Notes under the pieces: model-generated | What the model saw: the letters and a program-made list of their open reading frames with translations, nothing else | Databases searched by the model: none | Told to the model about the DNA's origin: nothing | In this document: positions 8,986 through 18,238 of the stretch, piece by piece | Layout: each line of letters starts with the position of its first letter | Numbering within the stretch: the first letter of the stretch is position 1 | Assembly (NCBI RefSeq): GCF_018619335.1 | Contig: NZ_JAHHDX010000127.1 | Coordinates: 1-45,785, forward strand | Source of the DNA: Alteromonas sp. ALT199 | Lineage (GTDB): Bacteria; Pseudomonadota; Gammaproteobacteria; Enterobacterales; Alteromonadaceae | Direction of reading: 5' to 3' | Length of the DNA: 45,785 nucleotides | Program-made: the position numbers and the translations under genes

Positions 8986-11148
8986 ATGAAGAAAAACCCA
9001 ATATACGCTTCTGTGATAGCGGCGTCGGCTGGCTTAATATTGGCGTGTACAAACTCGCCAAGCGAGATTGCTAGTTCAGTCAAAAGTGAAACTGAAAGCG
9101 TGACCATGCCGAAATTGTCTAGTTACCCAGCAACTAAAACCGTCGCACAACAAGACAACTACCACGGCACTATGGTTAGCGACCCTTACCGTTGGCTAGA
9201 AGATGAAAAGAGCGAAGAAGTTAAGGCTTGGGTTGAGTCGCAAAACACGCTTGCACGTCCTTATTTAGCGAAATTACCGTCTAGAGAGCTATACAAAGAA
9301 CGTCTAACCGCGTTGTGGGATTACGAGAAGTACTCAACTCCCTATATGGTAAATGGAAAGCTGTTTTATTCTTATAACAACGGTTTGCAAAATCAATATG
9401 TGCTCTATATGGCCGACGGCGTGAGCGGTGAACCTGAAGTACTTATCGATCCGAATACATTGAGCGATGACGGCACAGTGTCAATGGCGTCGACTGAACT
9501 TAGCCCTAAAGCGTCTTATCTTGCTTACATGCTGTCAGATGGCGGAACTGACTGGAAAACCATTCAAATTCGTAACACCAGCAGTAAAACAGACTTAACC
9601 GATACCATTGAAGGCATTAAGTTTTCAAATATCGCATGGCTTCCTGATGAAAGTGGTTTTTTCTATTCTCGTTACCCACAAAATGAGGCGGGTAAATACG
9701 ATGATAGCCAAACTGTATCTATCTATTTTCACGCTATAGGTACAGAGCAAAGTGTAGATAAAAAGGTCTTTGCATTTGACAATAAACCCAGTTGGAACCC
9801 ATACCCATCAGTTGTGCAAGACGGAAATACTTTGCTTATATCTGTTTTCGAGGGGTACCAGGCTAACGGTGTCTACGCTAAATCCCTTGAAAAAGAAAAC
9901 AGTGAGCTCGTTCCCGTTTTCGATAAATGGGATGGGCGTTACGATTTAGTCGGCGAACACAAAGATTCGCTATTTTTTAAATCTACTGCAAATGCGCCAA
10001 CAGGAAAGGTCATCAAGGTGAACTTTGATGGTGGTGTTAAAGCTACAGATACCGTGATTGAAAGTACCCCAGATACCTTGTCTAGTGTTTCACTTTTAGG
10101 TGAAAAGCTTTTTGCTCAGTATCTAAAAGACGTAAAAGGGCAAGTCAGTGTCTTTGATTTAAGTGGCAAAAAAGTAGATGAAATTGCGTTTTCCAATATC
10201 GGTAGCGTGAGCGGCTTTTACGGCGGTAAAAATGCAGATACAACTTTCTATAAACTTACGGGGTTTACTAACCCGGGTCAGGTGTATGCCTACAATGTAG
10301 AAAGTGGTGAGTCATCGTTGTTCAAAACTATCGACACGGGAATTAACTACGATAACTATGAAACCAAGCAGGTGTTTTACACCAGTAAAGATGGCACTAA
10401 AGTTCCCATGTTTATTGTGCACAAGAAAGGCTTGAAGCTAGACGGAAACAATAAAACCCTATTGTACGGTTATGGTGGTTTTAATATTTCATTGCTTCCA
10501 CGATATTCAGTGTCACGCATGGTATGGGTAGAGCAAGGTAATGTGCTGGCCATCGCAAACTTACGAGGCGGTGGTGAATATGGGCAGCAGTGGCACAAGG
10601 CTGGCACTAAACTTAACAAGCAAAACGTTTTTGATGACTTTATTGCGGCAGGTGAGTATTTAGTTGAAAGTGGCTATACCAAACCAGACAAAATGGGAAT
10701 TCAAGGTGGCTCAAATGGCGGCTTACTCGTAGGTGCGACACTTACCCAGCGACCTGATCTCTTCTCTGCAGCACTACCTGCAGTGGGCGTGTTAGATATG
10801 CTTCGCTACCACACGCCAAGTGCTAACGCCCGAGCTTGGTCTTCCGATTACGGCCTAAGTGAAAACAAAGACGAGTTTGATGCGCTTTATGCTTATTCGC
10901 CACTTCACAATACTCAACCTGGCACTTGTTATCCGGCCACATTGGTAACTACAGGTGATCACGATGACCGAGTAGTACCGTGGCATAGCTATAAGTTCGC
11001 AGCGCAATTACAGGCAAATCAAGGGTGTGATAACCCAGTACTGCTTCGTGTAGAAACCCGCGCGGGTCACGGTGCAGGTACGCCTACGTGGATGCGAATT
11101 GAGGGGTATGCCGACCAGTGGGCGTTTTTAGAATCCGCTCTTAATTAA
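8986..11148 (+). CDS. Prolyl oligopeptidase family serine peptidase (S9A), lipoprotein
   Basis: This S9A enzyme cleaves short peptides after proline. The 720 residues begin with a lipoprotein signal (hydrophobic stretch, then LILAC with Cys21), so it is probably anchored in the cell envelope. The N-terminal PF02897-type beta-propeller follows, with the typical opening DPYRWLED near residue 65. The C-terminal alpha/beta-hydrolase has Ser576 in GGSNGG, an Asp in DHDDRVVP at about 658-661, and His695 in AGHGAG, giving a complete triad. AAGGAAT precedes the ATG. It is a single-gene unit between two terminators. With the S9 and S46 peptidases elsewhere in the window it fits a peptide-scavenging lifestyle. 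Confidence 0.93.
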   Translation: MKKNPIYASVIAASAGLILACTNSPSEIASSVKSETESVTMPKLSSYPATKTVAQQDNYHGTMVSDPYRWLEDEKSEEVKAWVESQNTLARPYLAKLPSRELYKERLTALWDYEKYSTPYMVNGKLFYSYNNGLQNQYVLYMADGVSGEPEVLIDPNTLSDDGTVSMASTELSPKASYLAYMLSDGGTDWKTIQIRNTSSKTDLTDTIEGIKFSNIAWLPDESGFFYSRYPQNEAGKYDDSQTVSIYFHAIGTEQSVDKKVFAFDNKPSWNPYPSVVQDGNTLLISVFEGYQANGVYAKSLEKENSELVPVFDKWDGRYDLVGEHKDSLFFKSTANAPTGKVIKVNFDGGVKATDTVIESTPDTLSSVSLLGEKLFAQYLKDVKGQVSVFDLSGKKVDEIAFSNIGSVSGFYGGKNADTTFYKLTGFTNPGQVYAYNVESGESSLFKTIDTGINYDNYETKQVFYTSKDGTKVPMFIVHKKGLKLDGNNKTLLYGYGGFNISLLPRYSVSRMVWVEQGNVLAIANLRGGGEYGQQWHKAGTKLNKQNVFDDFIAAGEYLVESGYTKPDKMGIQGGSNGGLLVGATLTQRPDLFSAALPAVGVLDMLRYHTPSANARAWSSDYGLSENKDEFDALYAYSPLHNTQPGTCYPATLVTTGDHDDRVVPWHSYKFAAQLQANQGCDNPVLLRVETRAGHGAGTPTWMRIEGYADQWAFLESALN

Positions 11149-11172
11149 CCTCTTATTATTTCCAATGAAAAC

Positions 11173-11198
11173 AAGCCGCTGTAAAAAGCGGCTTTTTT
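11173..11198 (+). terminator. Rho-independent terminator after prolyl oligopeptidase
   Basis: AAGCCGCT pairs with AGCGGCTT over GTAAAA and runs into a T tract. It lies about 25 bases after the gene. Confidence 0.88.
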
Positions 11199-11301
11199 GT
11201 TTGCATTTTAAACAAATGACCATGTACTGTATAAATATCAGTATGGTTTATTATGAGTCTTATTCGGTTGTACTTCTTTGCACAACCTTTAGGAGAAAAT
11301 T

Positions 11302-11658
11302 ATGCAAACAGGCATTAAAGCGGTTGATCAACTTATTTTAAAACACGGCATTATGGCTGATTTAGGTGCAGACACGTTTCAACGCCGCACTCGCCTTACC
11401 GGTGGCGATGAGCGCGCAAACGCACTGCCTTTTTGTATGTATCAAAAAGTGGCACACGCCCCTTTATCAAAGCAATTTACCGTGCACCATTTTTATATGC
11501 CGGGTAATAAAGGGAAGTTAGCGAGTTTTCTGTTTGATGAAAAAGGGAAACTAATAGAGCAAGTCTACTATCAAAAAGTCGCGCGCTGGGTGCAGGTGTG
11601 CAGAAAACTACAGCAGTTAGTGCAAGTGCCAACTTGCGACGTTCACATGGCGGCATAA
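11302..11658 (+). CDS. Conserved-looking hypothetical protein, 118 residues
   Basis: I do not recognise a family. The ORF has a clear TAGGAGAAA ribosome-binding site eight bases before its ATG and ends just before a strong bidirectional terminator, so it is very likely a real monocistronic gene. The product is soluble and basic, with no signal peptide or membrane segment. It contains histidines and three cysteines, and a beta-rich middle (FTVHHFYMPGNKGKLASFLF) followed by a probable amphipathic helix (QVCRKLQQLVQ). Function is unknown. Confidence 0.7.
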   Translation: MQTGIKAVDQLILKHGIMADLGADTFQRRTRLTGGDERANALPFCMYQKVAHAPLSKQFTVHHFYMPGNKGKLASFLFDEKGKLIEQVYYQKVARWVQVCRKLQQLVQVPTCDVHMAA

Positions 11659-11664
11659 AAGACA

Positions 11665-11702
11665 TAAAAAAAGCGGTGCCGTTTTTTAACGTCACCGCTT
11701 TT
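11665..11702. terminator. Bidirectional terminator between the hypothetical gene and the TonB receptor
   Basis: AAAGCGGTG and CACCGCTTT arms enclose a 14-base loop, with A and T runs on both sides. It can serve the convergent genes on either side. Confidence 0.85.
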
Positions 11703-11748
11703 CATAATTAACGTAGCTACTGTAAATAAAGTAGCTACTTATCTTTGC

Positions 11749-14043
11749 TTAATAGTAAGTGTACTTGAACTCAACACCCCAAACGCGCGGCTCATTTACG
11801 ATACCAGTAAGGTTGTTGAAGTCGATTGCACCTTTAACGTTGTCTTCGTCAGTAATGTTACGACCAAATAGCGCTACAGTGTAATTGTGCGCAAAGTTCT
11901 CGTAACCAATACGTAGACCGCCTTCAAAGTTATCGTCGGTAGTAAACTCAACAGCTTCGTATAGGAAGATATTCGTTTCACCTTGGAACGCCCAATCAGT
12001 AAATACAAAGAACTCGCCATCATCACCCATCGGGATGGTGTAGCGTGCTGTGAAGTTAAAGATAGACTCTGGCGCCTGCGGGAATGGGTTACCATCGATA
12101 GAGGCCACGAAGCCGTCTGGGCGAGGATCTGTTACTGTACAGTTGCCTGTAGAACCAAAGGCTGGACTAGTTCCACATGGTGAAACAGTCAAAGAATCAT
12201 CTTTGATTTCAGTGTGGTTGTAGCTGTAACCCGCTGTAAAGGTAAGCTCATCAGTAGCAAGCCACTGTGCGTCTACTTCAAAACCGTATGCTTCGCCTTT
12301 GTCTGCGTTTACAAGCGCAGTAAAGTTGTTGCCACCACCAATGGCTGAGAACTGCATGTCATCTACTGTGTAATAGAATGCTGCAGCGTTTAGACGTAAT
12401 GAGTCGTCGAACAAGTCAGACTTAATGCCCACTTCGAATGAGTTTATGGTTTCAGCGTCTGCAACCGAAGGCGAGCCTTCAAATGCAACGTCACGACCTT
12501 GAATTGTTTGAGCACGGAAGCCGTTAGCATAGCGAGCAAAAACAGACATATCATCAGTAACGCGATAGTTTGCGCTTAGTTCAAAGCTAGTTTGTCCGTC
12601 GTCTACATCAATGTCGTCATAGTCCTGAATTAGAGCATCACCGGTAACCAATGCAAAACCATTCAAGTTTTGATCGCCAACTACTAGGCTCTTAGAGTCA
12701 TGCGTGTAGCGAATGCCACCCGTCACGTTAAGTTTTTCATTTACTTGGTAAGACGTTTGGCCAAATACTGCCCATGTTTGGTTTTCATGGAATACTGTGG
12801 TTGCACCATAGTAGCCGTCGATGCTGGTAACATTAAACGATGCATCGTAGTAGAAAGCACCTAGCTGCCAGTTCAGGGCATCCGTGGTGTTGCTAGCAAA
12901 TCTAAACTCTTGGGTGTATTGCTCTAGATCGTTCAGGTTATCTTGCGTTACCGCTGAAAAAGGAATAAAACCAGGGCCTGTCTCTTCAGCAACACCGTCG
13001 GAATTAGTATCGATGAAGTAGCCACCATCTACATCACCTAAGCTTGAACCATCAGCAGTTTCAATAGCTGAGATTGACGTGAATGTAACCTCATCCATGT
13101 CATACTCGAGTTTAAGTGAAGCACCAAAACCGTCGTATTCCTGTGGGTTGTTATCAATACCGTCGCCTTGTAGATCGCCATCGTAGTATACAGTTTCGCG
13201 ATCGTAATTAGCGTTAAGTTCGTTGCTACCTTTAGTAAATACATTGGCGCGGAAAATAGACGCTGTACCTTCAAGTTCACGACCGTGTACGTTTAGTAGG
13301 GCAGAGAAGTCAGCTGATGGTTCCCAAAGAAGCTGTAGGCGATAAGCTTTTTCGTCGTAGCCACCGATTGCATCGTTTTCGCCAGTGAAGGCATTATCAA
13401 TGTAGTCATCACGCTCTTGCGATAGTAATGATAAACGCGCAGAAAGATCGTCAGTAAGTCCGCCGCTAATGGCGCCTTCAAAATTCATAGTACCGTATGA
13501 ACCGAAACCAGCTTTTGCGTAACCTTCTACATCTTGTGTAGGCTTAACGGTGTCAAATTTAATAATACCGGCTGTGGTGTTACGACCAAATAGTGTGCCT
13601 TGTGGGCCGCGAAGTACCTCAACTTGCTGTACGTCGAAAAGCGGGAAGCTTTTCAGTACTACATTTTCCATCACCACTTCATCCATGATAATAGAAACAG
13701 GCTGTGACGCTGCCAAGTCGAAATCGGTGTTACCTAAACCACGAATATAGAAACGCGGTGCAACACGACCGTTTGAAGACTCGGCATAAAGGCCTGGAAC
13801 GCGCACTGCTAGAGCAAGAATATCTTCACCGCCTGAGAATAGGCTTTCGAATTTTTCACCGCTTAATGTCGCAACAGAAATAGGTACTTCCTGAATTGAT
13901 TGCGTACGCTTTTGTGCAGTAACGGTAATTTGTTCAAGTGAGGCTTCTTTTTTTTCTGTCGATGCGGCCTCTTGAGCAAGAACTGAAGAGCTGAACGCAG
14001 CACTAACGGCTAACGCTAGTGTGGCGATTTTGTGTGTTCTCAT
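11749..14043 (-). CDS. TonB-dependent outer-membrane receptor
   Basis: This 764-residue beta-barrel transporter takes up a ligand using TonB energy. It has an N-terminal signal peptide cleaved near SSSVLAQ (about residue 24) and a TonB-box-like segment EQITVTAQKR at about 37-46. The plug domain contains PRFYIRGLGN and EVLRGPQGTLFGRNTTAGII. The barrel ends in an aromatic C-terminus (FKYTYY), as BAM substrates do. It resembles the large marine TonB receptors for carbohydrates, vitamins or other organic ligands rather than classical siderophore receptors; the ligand is not determinable here. It is monocistronic. The upstream region holds an inverted repeat (14129-14161) that may be an operator. 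Confidence 0.93.
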   Translation of the reverse strand: MRTHKIATLALAVSAAFSSSVLAQEAASTEKKEASLEQITVTAQKRTQSIQEVPISVATLSGEKFESLFSGGEDILALAVRVPGLYAESSNGRVAPRFYIRGLGNTDFDLAASQPVSIIMDEVVMENVVLKSFPLFDVQQVEVLRGPQGTLFGRNTTAGIIKFDTVKPTQDVEGYAKAGFGSYGTMNFEGAISGGLTDDLSARLSLLSQERDDYIDNAFTGENDAIGGYDEKAYRLQLLWEPSADFSALLNVHGRELEGTASIFRANVFTKGSNELNANYDRETVYYDGDLQGDGIDNNPQEYDGFGASLKLEYDMDEVTFTSISAIETADGSSLGDVDGGYFIDTNSDGVAEETGPGFIPFSAVTQDNLNDLEQYTQEFRFASNTTDALNWQLGAFYYDASFNVTSIDGYYGATTVFHENQTWAVFGQTSYQVNEKLNVTGGIRYTHDSKSLVVGDQNLNGFALVTGDALIQDYDDIDVDDGQTSFELSANYRVTDDMSVFARYANGFRAQTIQGRDVAFEGSPSVADAETINSFEVGIKSDLFDDSLRLNAAAFYYTVDDMQFSAIGGGNNFTALVNADKGEAYGFEVDAQWLATDELTFTAGYSYNHTEIKDDSLTVSPCGTSPAFGSTGNCTVTDPRPDGFVASIDGNPFPQAPESIFNFTARYTIPMGDDGEFFVFTDWAFQGETNIFLYEAVEFTTDDNFEGGLRIGYENFAHNYTVALFGRNITDEDNVKGAIDFNNLTGIVNEPRVWGVEFKYTYY

Positions 14044-14128
14044 GTTTCCACCAAGATGATTCTAAAATTATACTTTTGTAGTGTTTTTAGCACAAAAATT
14101 AACGATTCATGCTTGGCGCTGTATTTTA

Positions 14129-14161
14129 CACAAACTTTGACATAAAAACTTCAAATTTGTG
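14129..14161. promoter_or_regulatory. Inverted repeat upstream of the TonB receptor
   Basis: CACAAACTTTGA and TCAAATTTGTG are inverted relative to each other with one extra base, separated by ten bases. The site lies about 86-118 bases upstream of the receptor start, a reasonable operator or activator position. No further function is visible in the 14044-14304 intergenic region. Confidence 0.4.
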
Positions 14162-14304
14162 CAATTGAAAGTATTTTTCAATGAAAACGCACAATATTAG
14201 TTAGAATGAATATGCTTGAGTAGCCTTTGTGCACAGTAATGGAACAATAAAATGGAAGGAAAGATATTTCTTGGTGCGCTCACGTTGGTAAATCTCAACA
14301 AACA

Positions 14305-15294
14305 CTAACGTCGCTTGAACTTGGTGCGGTACTGGGAGGGCGACAATCCAGTAGTTTTTTTAAATAACCGGGTGAAAGAACTCAAGTCTTCGTAACCTAC
14401 AGAACTAATCAAGCGTTCTAGCGGCATGTTAGATGTTTCCAAAAGTTTTCTTGCATACTCAATGCGTAATGATTGTAAATACTGGCCGGGTGTAGTGTCG
14501 CAAGCATTTTTAAAGCGACGAATAAGCGTGCGCTCGGTCATATTATGTCGATGCGCTAGTTCGTTTAGCGTACATTTATTTTGCATGTTTTTCTCGAGAA
14601 AGGACTGTACCGCTTTTATGTCTCTGTCTGAATGAAATCGTCGTTGACGACTGCTCGCATACACTGTTTGATTTGTTCTAGATACGTCTAATACATGGGA
14701 TTTTGCCGTATCACTCGCTATCTGATGACCACAGTAACGTTCTATTAAAAGAATTGACAAATCAATCCACGCCATGCCACCGCCCGCGCAATAGACTGCC
14801 TCGTCTTCCGTCACCATTTTATCTGGCTGCAAATCTATCTTCGGAAACATAGCTTTAAACTTATCAGCATAGCCCCAGTGAGTAGTGGCTATTTTGTCAT
14901 TAAGTAAACCAGTCTGTGCTAATAAAAAATTACCTGTGCAATTGGCCGCTATATCAGCTCCCATTTTCTGAAGACGTTTTATATGAACCAAAAGTGGTAG
15001 AGCCTCATTTAAGACTTCATCAATATCTCCACCGATAGTTGGTATAAGTAAAATGTCGGTGTGAGACACATCCTCAATTGCAATATTCGGCTGCAGCAAT
15101 ACTTGATTAGAGCAAAGAATTGATTGCCCGTGGTGACTTGCAAGCTGCACTTTAAACTGTGGGCTAGTAGTTAAGTTATGAATTCGCTGCCAACTTATAC
15201 CTGCAAAAGCAAATACATCGAGTGCCCCTGTAATGGCAGATGCCAAGGCTTGATTGAAACCGAGCACGGTGACAGTAAATTTAGTGTTATTCAT
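14305..15294 (-). CDS. GlxA-type AraC family transcriptional regulator (DJ-1/PfpI domain + HTH)
   Basis: The 329-residue regulator has two parts. Residues about 1-200 form a DJ-1/PfpI-like glutamine-amidotransferase fold with NCTGNFLLAQTGLL, where the Cys takes the nucleophile-elbow position. Residues about 225-325 form an AraC double helix-turn-helix (LNELAHRHNMTERTLIRRF and the C-terminal SVGYEDLSSFTRLFKKTTG). Family members sense small metabolites and activate neighbouring catabolic genes. It is divergent from the acyl-CoA dehydrogenase at 15437. The shared region holds a perfect 14-base palindrome, so control of that gene is a reasonable inference. Confidence 0.9.
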   Translation of the reverse strand: MNNTKFTVTVLGFNQALASAITGALDVFAFAGISWQRIHNLTTSPQFKVQLASHHGQSILCSNQVLLQPNIAIEDVSHTDILLIPTIGGDIDEVLNEALPLLVHIKRLQKMGADIAANCTGNFLLAQTGLLNDKIATTHWGYADKFKAMFPKIDLQPDKMVTEDEAVYCAGGGMAWIDLSILLIERYCGHQIASDTAKSHVLDVSRTNQTVYASSRQRRFHSDRDIKAVQSFLEKNMQNKCTLNELAHRHNMTERTLIRRFKNACDTTPGQYLQSLRIEYARKLLETSNMPLERLISSVGYEDLSSFTRLFKKTTGLSPSQYRTKFKRR

Positions 15295-15359
15295 AAAAGT
15301 AATTCAATTTATAAAAGAAAATAAAGCTTAGTTATTATTGGCGGTATTGGCCATTATTG

Positions 15360-15373
15360 TGTCATTAATGACA
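15360..15373. promoter_or_regulatory. Perfect palindrome between the AraC regulator and acyl-CoA dehydrogenase
   Basis: TGTCATTAATGACA is a perfect 14-base palindrome placed centrally in the divergent promoter region, about 65 bases from each start. A dimeric regulator is the natural candidate. AraC proteins usually prefer direct repeats, so the partner may be another protein. Confidence 0.5.
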
Positions 15374-15436
15374 ATGATGGCATGGTAACGAATATGACAC
15401 AATGTGTTAACAAACATTCGTAAAGGACAGGACACC

Positions 15437-17239
15437 ATGGCCGATCAACTTATTCCCCGCCGTGAAATGCAGTTTCAGCTGCACGAGGTATTAAACACAG
15501 CAGCATTGTGCGAAAAAACACGCTTTGAAGAACACAATGTTGAAACCTTTAATGCTGTGATTGATATGGCGGAAAAAATGGCGGAAGAGCTGTTTCTTCC
15601 TCACAATGCTATGGCTGACAAAAATGAGCCTACGTTTGATGGCACCAAAGTATCGATGATCGACGAAGTGAAAGTCGCATTCGATACGTACAGGGAATCA
15701 GGTTTTATTGCGGGTCACTTCGATTTCGAAGACGGTGGTATGCAGCTTCCCGTTACGATAATGAACGCTTGTGCGGGCTATTTCTTAGCAGCAAACCCAT
15801 CTTCCACCGCTTACCCATTTTTAACAGCGGCGGCTGCTAATGTAATAAAGCATTTTGCTTCTGACGAAATCAAAAGTGCATTTCTATCAAAAATGCTAGC
15901 AGGTGATTTCACCGGTACTATGGCGCTTACCGAACCTCATGCAGGGTCGTCACTTGCTGATATACGCACTTCTGCAAGACCACAAGACGATGGAACGTAC
16001 CGCATTAAAGGTAGCAAAATTTACATCTCAGGCGGAGAGCACGAGCTTTCCGATAACATCGTACATTTAGTACTGGCCAAAATTCCAGGTGGGCCGGCCG
16101 GCGTAAAAGGCATTTCGTTATTTGCTGTGCCTAAATACCGCCTAGATGCTGATGGAAATCCAGATGTACGCAACGACGTAACCCTTGCGGGCCTTATTCA
16201 TAAAATGGGTTATCGAGGTACCACTTCTACTGCACTTACCTTTGGTGAAAATGGTGATTGTCATGGCTATCTTATTGGCGAACCACATCAAGGTTTGCGC
16301 TATATGTTTATGATGATGAACGAGGCGCGTATTGGCGTAGGCTATGGTGCTGCCATGATAGGTTATCGTGGATACCGTTATTCATTGGAATACGCTAAAG
16401 ATCGCACACAAGGACGCGCAGCACCGAACTTGGCACCAGAAGATGAAGCAACACCAATTATCAACCATGGCGATGTTCGCCGTATGCTGTTAGCTCAGAA
16501 AGCTTACTGTGAAGGCGGAATGTCTCTTTGTTTGTACGGAAGCATGTTGATTGATGAAATGGAGACCGAAGAAAATAGTGAGAAGCGTACTGAGATTTCT
16601 CAGCTTCTTGATCTATTAATGCCTGTATTTAAGGCGTGGCCGTCAGAGTTTGGCCCTAAAGCCAACGATTTAGCAATTCAGATTTTAGGCGGCGCTGGCT
16701 ACACCCGCGAATACCCAGTCGAACAATGCTGGCGCGATAACCGATTAAACCCAATTCATGAGGGAACTAACGGCATTCAAGCGCTAGATCTATTGGGAAG
16801 AAAGCTATGGCAGCATGACGGCAAAGGTCTGCAAGTTTTACTCGCGCGAGTAACAAGCGATATGAAACGCGCAGAAACGCCAAGAGCACAAGTCATAGCA
16901 GCAAAGCTAAAACCTTATTTAGACCAACTTGGCGGGCTTATCCAACAAGCTGCTGCCGACCTGCGCTCTGACAAACAGTCTGTGTTGCTAACTAACGCAA
17001 GCTGCTTCTTAAACATATTTTCAAGCTGTGTAGTGAGTTGGATTTGGCTGAGACAAGCTAACGTTGCTGAGCAAGCGTTAAGTAATGGTGCAGGCGATCA
17101 AGATGTTGACTTCTACGAAGGGAAACTTGCCGCAGCAGAGTATTTCTTAAATTGGGAATTGCCGCTCGTTAGTCGCGATATAGAGGTGTTGACTTCACGA
17201 GATGCGTCTTGCAACGATGTAAAGGCAAGCTATTTCTAA
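15437..17239 (+). CDS. Acyl-CoA dehydrogenase, DmdC-like long family
   Basis: This FAD enzyme introduces a 2,3-double bond into an acyl-CoA and passes electrons to ETF. The 600-residue length and the segments MALTEPHAGSSLADIRT, ISGGEHELSDNIVHLVLAKI and IHEGTNGIQALDLLGRK match the long acyl-CoA dehydrogenase group that includes DmdC (methylmercaptopropionyl-CoA dehydrogenase), with its extra C-terminal domain. The ATG at 15437 is preferred because AGGACAGG lies just upstream; a GTG at 15404 would only add eleven residues. Two SDR genes follow, suggesting one acyl-CoA or alcohol degradation unit. The true substrate (fatty acyl, branched or MMPA-CoA) cannot be told; no dmdA, dmdB or dmdD is present. 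Confidence 0.9.
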   Translation: MADQLIPRREMQFQLHEVLNTAALCEKTRFEEHNVETFNAVIDMAEKMAEELFLPHNAMADKNEPTFDGTKVSMIDEVKVAFDTYRESGFIAGHFDFEDGGMQLPVTIMNACAGYFLAANPSSTAYPFLTAAAANVIKHFASDEIKSAFLSKMLAGDFTGTMALTEPHAGSSLADIRTSARPQDDGTYRIKGSKIYISGGEHELSDNIVHLVLAKIPGGPAGVKGISLFAVPKYRLDADGNPDVRNDVTLAGLIHKMGYRGTTSTALTFGENGDCHGYLIGEPHQGLRYMFMMMNEARIGVGYGAAMIGYRGYRYSLEYAKDRTQGRAAPNLAPEDEATPIINHGDVRRMLLAQKAYCEGGMSLCLYGSMLIDEMETEENSEKRTEISQLLDLLMPVFKAWPSEFGPKANDLAIQILGGAGYTREYPVEQCWRDNRLNPIHEGTNGIQALDLLGRKLWQHDGKGLQVLLARVTSDMKRAETPRAQVIAAKLKPYLDQLGGLIQQAAADLRSDKQSVLLTNASCFLNIFSSCVVSWIWLRQANVAEQALSNGAGDQDVDFYEGKLAAAEYFLNWELPLVSRDIEVLTSRDASCNDVKASYF

Positions 17240-17320
17240 TTTCAAAGTATAAACCCTATGTGCGCAGTAGAGATATTGTCAAACCACGCTGCGCTTAAAA
17301 ATTGAACGGGAGTACAGCTA

Positions 17321-18088
17321 ATGAATGTAGCTGCAAATGTTGAAGGCAAACATATTCTTATTACCGGCGGCGGTTCAGGCATCGGCGCCGCTTCTGCTCG
17401 CATATTAAGTGCACGCGGAGCAATTGTTGGTATTGCAGATGTAAACGAAGATAACGCTATAACATTGTCTGAGGAAATTATTGCTGCAGGTGGCAAAGCG
17501 TATGCAATTTCGGTAGATGTAACCGAGCCAACTCAGGTTAAAGCTATGTTTGACTCAGCGCTTTCTCATAACGAAAAGATTGATGTGATCATTAATAACG
17601 CAGGCATCGATCATTTTCCTGCACCGCTTACCGAAGTCGACGACGCTATGTTTATGAAAAACATTCAGGTTAATTTAGCTGGCGTATGGTATTGCATGAA
17701 AAACGCGCTGAAGCATATGACTGCCACAGGTGGCGGGCACATCATTAACATTGCCTCTGTAGCTGGGTTACGTTCTGCGCCCATGATAAGTGCTTATAGT
17801 GCGTCGAAACACGGAGTCATAGGGCTGACAAAATCGGCTGCGGTGGAATACGCGCGAGCGAACATTCGTATCAATGCGGTATGTCCTAGTTTTGTAGATA
17901 CGCCTATGGTGCAAGGCGTGTTATCTAAACTAGATGAGCGCGGTCAGAAAGGGTTAATAGCAGCCAACCCAATGAAACGTTTGGGTAAGCCTGATGAAAT
18001 TGCAAATGCTATTGCATGGCTTTGTAGTGATGAATCGTCATTTATGACGGGGCAATCTGTGGTACTTGATGGCGGTATGTTGGCATAA
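17321..18088 (+). CDS. Short-chain dehydrogenase/reductase (SDR) 1
   Basis: This is a classical cytoplasmic NAD(P)-dependent SDR of 255 residues. The cofactor motif TGGGSGIG is at about residues 15-22, NNAG follows the fourth strand, and the catalytic Ser-Tyr-Lys set is visible in IASVAG and YSASKHG. The final GQSVVLDGGMLA is typical of FabG-like and hydroxyacyl-CoA dehydrogenase SDRs. An Asp after the second strand (GIADVN) suggests NAD preference. It lies 81 bases after the acyl-CoA dehydrogenase with a GGGAG-type ribosome-binding site, probably in the same operon. Oxidation of a 3-hydroxyacyl intermediate is plausible but inferred. Confidence 0.88.
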   Translation: MNVAANVEGKHILITGGGSGIGAASARILSARGAIVGIADVNEDNAITLSEEIIAAGGKAYAISVDVTEPTQVKAMFDSALSHNEKIDVIINNAGIDHFPAPLTEVDDAMFMKNIQVNLAGVWYCMKNALKHMTATGGGHIINIASVAGLRSAPMISAYSASKHGVIGLTKSAAVEYARANIRINAVCPSFVDTPMVQGVLSKLDERGQKGLIAANPMKRLGKPDEIANAIAWLCSDESSFMTGQSVVLDGGMLA

Positions 18089-18238
18089 GCACCAAGCCAA
18101 ATAAAGACAAACGATAAGCTTTTAGGGCCCCTCATTTTTAAAGCCTGTAAAAGTTTAAGTACAAGACAAATGCAGCTATCGTAGATAGAACAAAGAGCTG
18201 CGTAGTTTGCGTAAAAACAGCGAGAGAAGGAATATTTA